Source: Paenibacillus plantarum (lineage in GTDB: Bacteria > Bacillota > Bacilli > Paenibacillales > NBRC-103111). Taken from it: a stretch of 64,000 bases of DNA. The notes under the pieces were generated by a model. It had not been told where the DNA came from and searched no databases. It saw only the letters and a program-made list of their open reading frames with translations. The position numbers and the translations under genes were made by a program. How positions within the stretch are numbered: the stretch's first letter is position 1; every line of letters begins with the position of its first letter. Where the stretch lies: the NCBI RefSeq assembly GCF_013141695.1, contig NZ_WHNY01000067.1, positions 124,001 through 188,000 of the forward strand, read 5' to 3'. Below, in pieces: positions 61,169 through 64,000 of this stretch.

Positions 61169-63337
61169 ATGACGGAGCGTTACATCGACATCAACGAAAG
61201 CATTTTTACGAAATGCGGAGATCGTGTAAGCGAAATTTTAGCTACAGTAGCTGACAGATATGTAGGAAACAACCCGCCTCATCCGATGGCCTACCGGGCT
61301 TTTTGTGCCAACGGGATTAGGAAGAACCACGATTACAGTTATGATTTTAATTTCGTAAAACAGTTCCCCGAACTGCAGAACGGACAGATCGTCTATGCAT
61401 GGTCGCAATATTGGAGTGATGTGGAAACGCCGCTCAATTTCATATTGCATTGCTACGGACCGCTCATGTTGTATGCGAACGGGCAGCCCATTTATAAAGC
61501 GAATATCGCAGACGAACTAAATCCGAAACGAAGAACGGTCGTTACGATTCCGATGCGTAAAGGCTGGAATCACTTGGTTTTCCAGTTTACCAAAACGGAA
61601 GCAGGGTGTGGAGGCTCTCTAGGGCCAGGTTCTTATAAAAGTAATCCGGTACATTTCCTAGCACCTTCACCCGAGCGATTCGGCCACGAAGGTTGGATCT
61701 ACTCTGCGCCGCAGGATCAAGTGTGGAGTGAGCTTCCTGGCGAGGGAAGTACGGAAGCTGATCGCGCTTGGTATCCCGAGTTGGCGTGGAACGATGACGA
61801 GCAGGCGAAGACCTCTGTTGCACGCATCTTCGGAGAACTGAAAGGCAAGTATGCAATGGCTTGGACGAAGCTGCGTTCATTCTCGTCTGGACTGCGGAAG
61901 GTTGAATTAAGCGGTCATGCGGAAGGAAGCCTAGCGATTTATGTGGATGGGGAACTGCAAGCCCGAATCGACCAAGCAGGCGCTTTCTGTGTTGGACTGC
62001 AGTTAGCATACGGCGAGCATAACCTTGTCATGCAATGCTTTGGAACGAACGGGGGCGCAGGCTTTCGTCTGGATCCGCTTTCGGTTGGCGTTCAGCTCGT
62101 GGAACCATATCCTGTACATGGGGCTAAGGATGCTTGGCTATATTTGGGTCCGTTCCTTGCAGGTGAAGCCATCCCTGATGTGGAGGATTCGCTCTTTGCC
62201 TTGGTGGAGACGCAGGAGGGCGGAACGTTTTGGCGGCTGGATCAGCCGAACACGTGGGTACGACCGTTCACGGAAAATGCGTTATTCGGCAAGTGGAACT
62301 ATCCGCTTGGCGTAACGCTGTATGGGATGCTCCAGACCGGAAAGCTGCTTGGTCGTGACGATTTGCTGCAGTATGTGTATAAGCATATTGAAACATGCAC
62401 GCGGCTGTACACGTATGCCAATTGGGATAAAGAGCAATATGGCGCTTCGGGTGTGTTGAACACACTTGCTACGCTGGATAGTCTGGATGACTGCGGCTCG
62501 TTCGGTGCAACGATGCTGCTTGCGCTACAAAATCAGCCGCTTGAAGGCGCTGAGCGGATTGCGGATGTGATTGCGGATTATATTAGTAACAAACAGGATC
62601 GGCTGCCTGATGGTTCCCTGTACCGGAAGCCGAAGCATGTTGATTTCCCGAATGCGACGTTGTGGTGTGACGACTTGTACATGAGTGTGCCGTACTTGTG
62701 TCGCTGCTACCAGCGGACTGGAGAAATTCGTTATCTGGAGGATGCAGCCAACCAATTCATCCAGTTCAAGAAAAAATTGTACATCCCTGAGCTGCAAATC
62801 ATGTCTCACGTCTATGACTTCGGTATCGACAAGCCGACGAAGATCGCTTGGGGCCGCGGCAATGGCTGGGTCATTTTCTCATTATCAGAATTGCTTGCTG
62901 TGCTGCCAGAAAGTCATGAGCAACGGGGCGAACTGCTGGAGTTCTTTAATGAATTGAGCGAAGGCTACTTGCGTCTGCAAGGGGAGAACGGACTGTGGCA
63001 CCAAGTGCTGACGGAGCCGGCTTCGTATGAGGAAACTTCGTGCACCTCGATGTTTTTGTATGCGTATGCGCGCGGTGTAAGATATGGCTGGATCACAGAT
63101 ACAGAGAAGTATATCGCAGCGATCCATAAGGGCTGGACCGGCATGGCCCGCATCTCTATCGATAAGTTCGGCAATGTGTATGGTGTGTGCCGCGGTTCAG
63201 GCTACTCGTACAGTGTTGGTTATTATAAGGATGATCTGTCATGGCTGCTTAACGATACGCATGGTATCGGCATTGTTTTGCTTGCTGGCATTGAAGTGCT
63301 GCAGCTGGAACGCCATTTGGTAGCAGGGGAGGTCTAG
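61169..63337 (+). CDS. GH88/GH105-type unsaturated glycuronyl hydrolase
   Basis: A 722-residue glycosidase without a signal peptide, so cytoplasmic. The C-terminal half (about 370-715) is an alpha/alpha-barrel: TLWCDDLYMSVPYLCRCYQR, MSHVYDFG, AWGRGNGWVIFSL and ENGLWHQVL match GH88/GH105 unsaturated glucuronyl or rhamnogalacturonyl hydrolases, with the catalytic aspartate in WCDDLYM. The N-terminal 360 residues are beta-rich and have no family I can name, an unusual extension since these enzymes are usually about 370 residues. It would remove the unsaturated uronate left by a lyase. GGGAGAGGGAGCG precedes ATG 61169. Confidence 0.85.
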   Translation: MTERYIDINESIFTKCGDRVSEILATVADRYVGNNPPHPMAYRAFCANGIRKNHDYSYDFNFVKQFPELQNGQIVYAWSQYWSDVETPLNFILHCYGPLMLYANGQPIYKANIADELNPKRRTVVTIPMRKGWNHLVFQFTKTEAGCGGSLGPGSYKSNPVHFLAPSPERFGHEGWIYSAPQDQVWSELPGEGSTEADRAWYPELAWNDDEQAKTSVARIFGELKGKYAMAWTKLRSFSSGLRKVELSGHAEGSLAIYVDGELQARIDQAGAFCVGLQLAYGEHNLVMQCFGTNGGAGFRLDPLSVGVQLVEPYPVHGAKDAWLYLGPFLAGEAIPDVEDSLFALVETQEGGTFWRLDQPNTWVRPFTENALFGKWNYPLGVTLYGMLQTGKLLGRDDLLQYVYKHIETCTRLYTYANWDKEQYGASGVLNTLATLDSLDDCGSFGATMLLALQNQPLEGAERIADVIADYISNKQDRLPDGSLYRKPKHVDFPNATLWCDDLYMSVPYLCRCYQRTGEIRYLEDAANQFIQFKKKLYIPELQIMSHVYDFGIDKPTKIAWGRGNGWVIFSLSELLAVLPESHEQRGELLEFFNELSEGYLRLQGENGLWHQVLTEPASYEETSCTSMFLYAYARGVRYGWITDTEKYIAAIHKGWTGMARISIDKFGNVYGVCRGSGYSYSVGYYKDDLSWLLNDTHGIGIVLLAGIEVLQLERHLVAGEV

Positions 63338-63364
63338 GTAAAACTGAATATACGATAAGTGAAG

Positions 63365-63398
63365 CTGGCCTTACGAGAAATCGTGGGGCTAGTTTTTA
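63365..63398 (+). terminator. Terminator after the glycuronyl hydrolase gene
   Basis: The stem CTGGCCTTACGA (63365-63376) / TCGTGGGGCTAG (63381-63392), with several G-U pairs, is followed by TTTTTA. The remainder up to 63602 has no gene. Confidence 0.65.
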
Positions 63399-63602
63399 TT
63401 TCTAGTCAAGGTAAATAGCAGGAGACCTTTGAACAAACCTAGATTCCATCTTGTTCATTTTTTGTTTATCCGACATTTGTATAATAATCCCGATTACTGT
63501 CGAAAAGTTTCGTGAAGTTAGGACTAGAGGCCGGGGGTTGGTAGGTCTATAAGCTGCTATGCCTACGGATACTGTTGATGAAAACTAGGAAAAGAGGGAT
63601 GA

Positions 63603-64000
63603 ATGTTGAATAGACGTCGGAAAGCCGGATGGGCCAAACTATTAATTGCTGCATTGCTAATCCAGTACATACCGTTTCTATACGGCGGTTCGAGTGTAGC
63701 TCAAGCTAAAGATGTGGCTCCCGGGACTAACACAGTGCTGCAGAATACATACGGTCCTGCAACCAAAATTACGGATTATACTTGGCAGAGAGTAACAACG
63801 AATCTTTCACCTGGTGCAAGACATGGTGCAGCCATGGTCTTTGATGAGATGGCTGAGAATGTGGTCATGTTCGGAGGTCAGGGTAACAGTGGCCTTTTCG
63901 ATGAGACTTGGATATGGGATGGCTATGAGAAAACTTGGCGGGAAGAATTGCATCTTGCTTCCTCTCCGTCCAAACGCAAAGGCGCAGCCATGGCTTATGA
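63603..64000 (+). CDS. Secreted kelch-repeat protein, 3'-incomplete
   Basis: The window ends within this gene. The 132 residues visible begin MLNRRRKAGWAKLLIAALLI and have a signal peptide ending SVAQA. One kelch-type unit is clear: ARHGAAMVFDEMAENVVMFG, then GLFDETWIWDG, with a second beginning RKGAAMAY. Such beta-propellers occur in galactose-oxidase-like and glycan-binding secreted proteins. AAAAGAGGGATGA precedes ATG 63603. It may be a surface component of cluster B; the rest of the gene is needed to tell. Confidence 0.7.
   Translation, partial: MLNRRRKAGWAKLLIAALLIQYIPFLYGGSSVAQAKDVAPGTNTVLQNTYGPATKITDYTWQRVTTNLSPGARHGAAMVFDEMAENVVMFGGQGNSGLFDETWIWDGYEKTWREELHLASSPSKRKGAAMAY

Noticed and set aside
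1..64000. tRNA, rRNA or riboswitch
   Set aside because: No cloverleaf, ribosomal RNA stretch or known riboswitch core was recognised by eye; a covariance search would settle it.

Overview
The window looks like a chromosomal segment of a Paenibacillus-type member of the Paenibacillaceae. The signs are YesM/YesN two-component regulators, LplA/LplB/YtcP-type oligosaccharide ABC transporters, stalk (copper-amine-oxidase N-terminal) domains on giant secreted enzymes, many TTG/GTG starts with strong GGAGG-type ribosome binding sites, and polysaccharide-utilisation gene clusters. No rRNA, tRNA or CRISPR array was seen. The species assignment is inference.

Layout. (1) 1-18.3 kb is an AT-rich accessory region of small, mostly plus-strand, singly transcribed genes: phosphotransferase, GNAT, VOC, Nudix, GyrI-like, methyltransferase, P-loop kinase and lipoproteins. 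Two efflux pumps sit among them with their own regulators (TetR/MFS and ArsR/MFS). Many of the small genes are damaged by one-base frameshifts in homopolymers, a nonsense codon or truncation. One open frame is an in-frame fusion of a GH106-like glycosidase N-terminus to the C-terminus of an MFS permease, next to an ISL3-family transposase relic. A dispersed repeat lies at many gene boundaries. It has a left block CTAACGGATAACGATAG, a variable hairpin (often with a T-run) and a right block TAACGGGCAGATTAG.

(2) 18.4-38.0 kb is polysaccharide cluster A. It holds a YesN/YesM pair (minus strand), a divergent permease-permease-binding protein operon, two tandem giant heparinase II/III-like proteins, and a four-gene operon: an N-succinylamino-acid racemase/OSBS-type enolase, a carbon-nitrogen hydrolase, a COG3375-like GNAT and an M20 deacylase. 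The last operon resembles the known route that converts D-amino acids to L-amino acids by N-succinylation, racemisation and desuccinylation. It shares a long upstream block with the transporter operon, so the two are probably co-regulated.

(3) 38.0-43.7 kb is a second stretch of small accessory genes with the same repeat family and the same kind of decay. 43.7-46.3 kb carries two secreted proteins.

(4) 46.3 kb to the end is polysaccharide cluster B. It holds an AraC regulator, a sugar-phosphate isomerase/epimerase-like protein, a D-2-hydroxyacid dehydrogenase, a broken sulfatase, an intact GH106-like enzyme, an intact cysteine-type sulfatase, two permeases, a membrane-bound AraC sensor-regulator, a binding protein, a GH88/GH105-type unsaturated glycuronyl hydrolase and the start of a kelch-type secreted protein. 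Rhamnosidase, sulfatase and unsaturated-uronidase activities together suggest a sulfated, rhamnose- and uronate-containing polysaccharide (ulvan-like or related). That substrate is inference. The transporter genes have repeated RCAAnATwGTC-like elements upstream.
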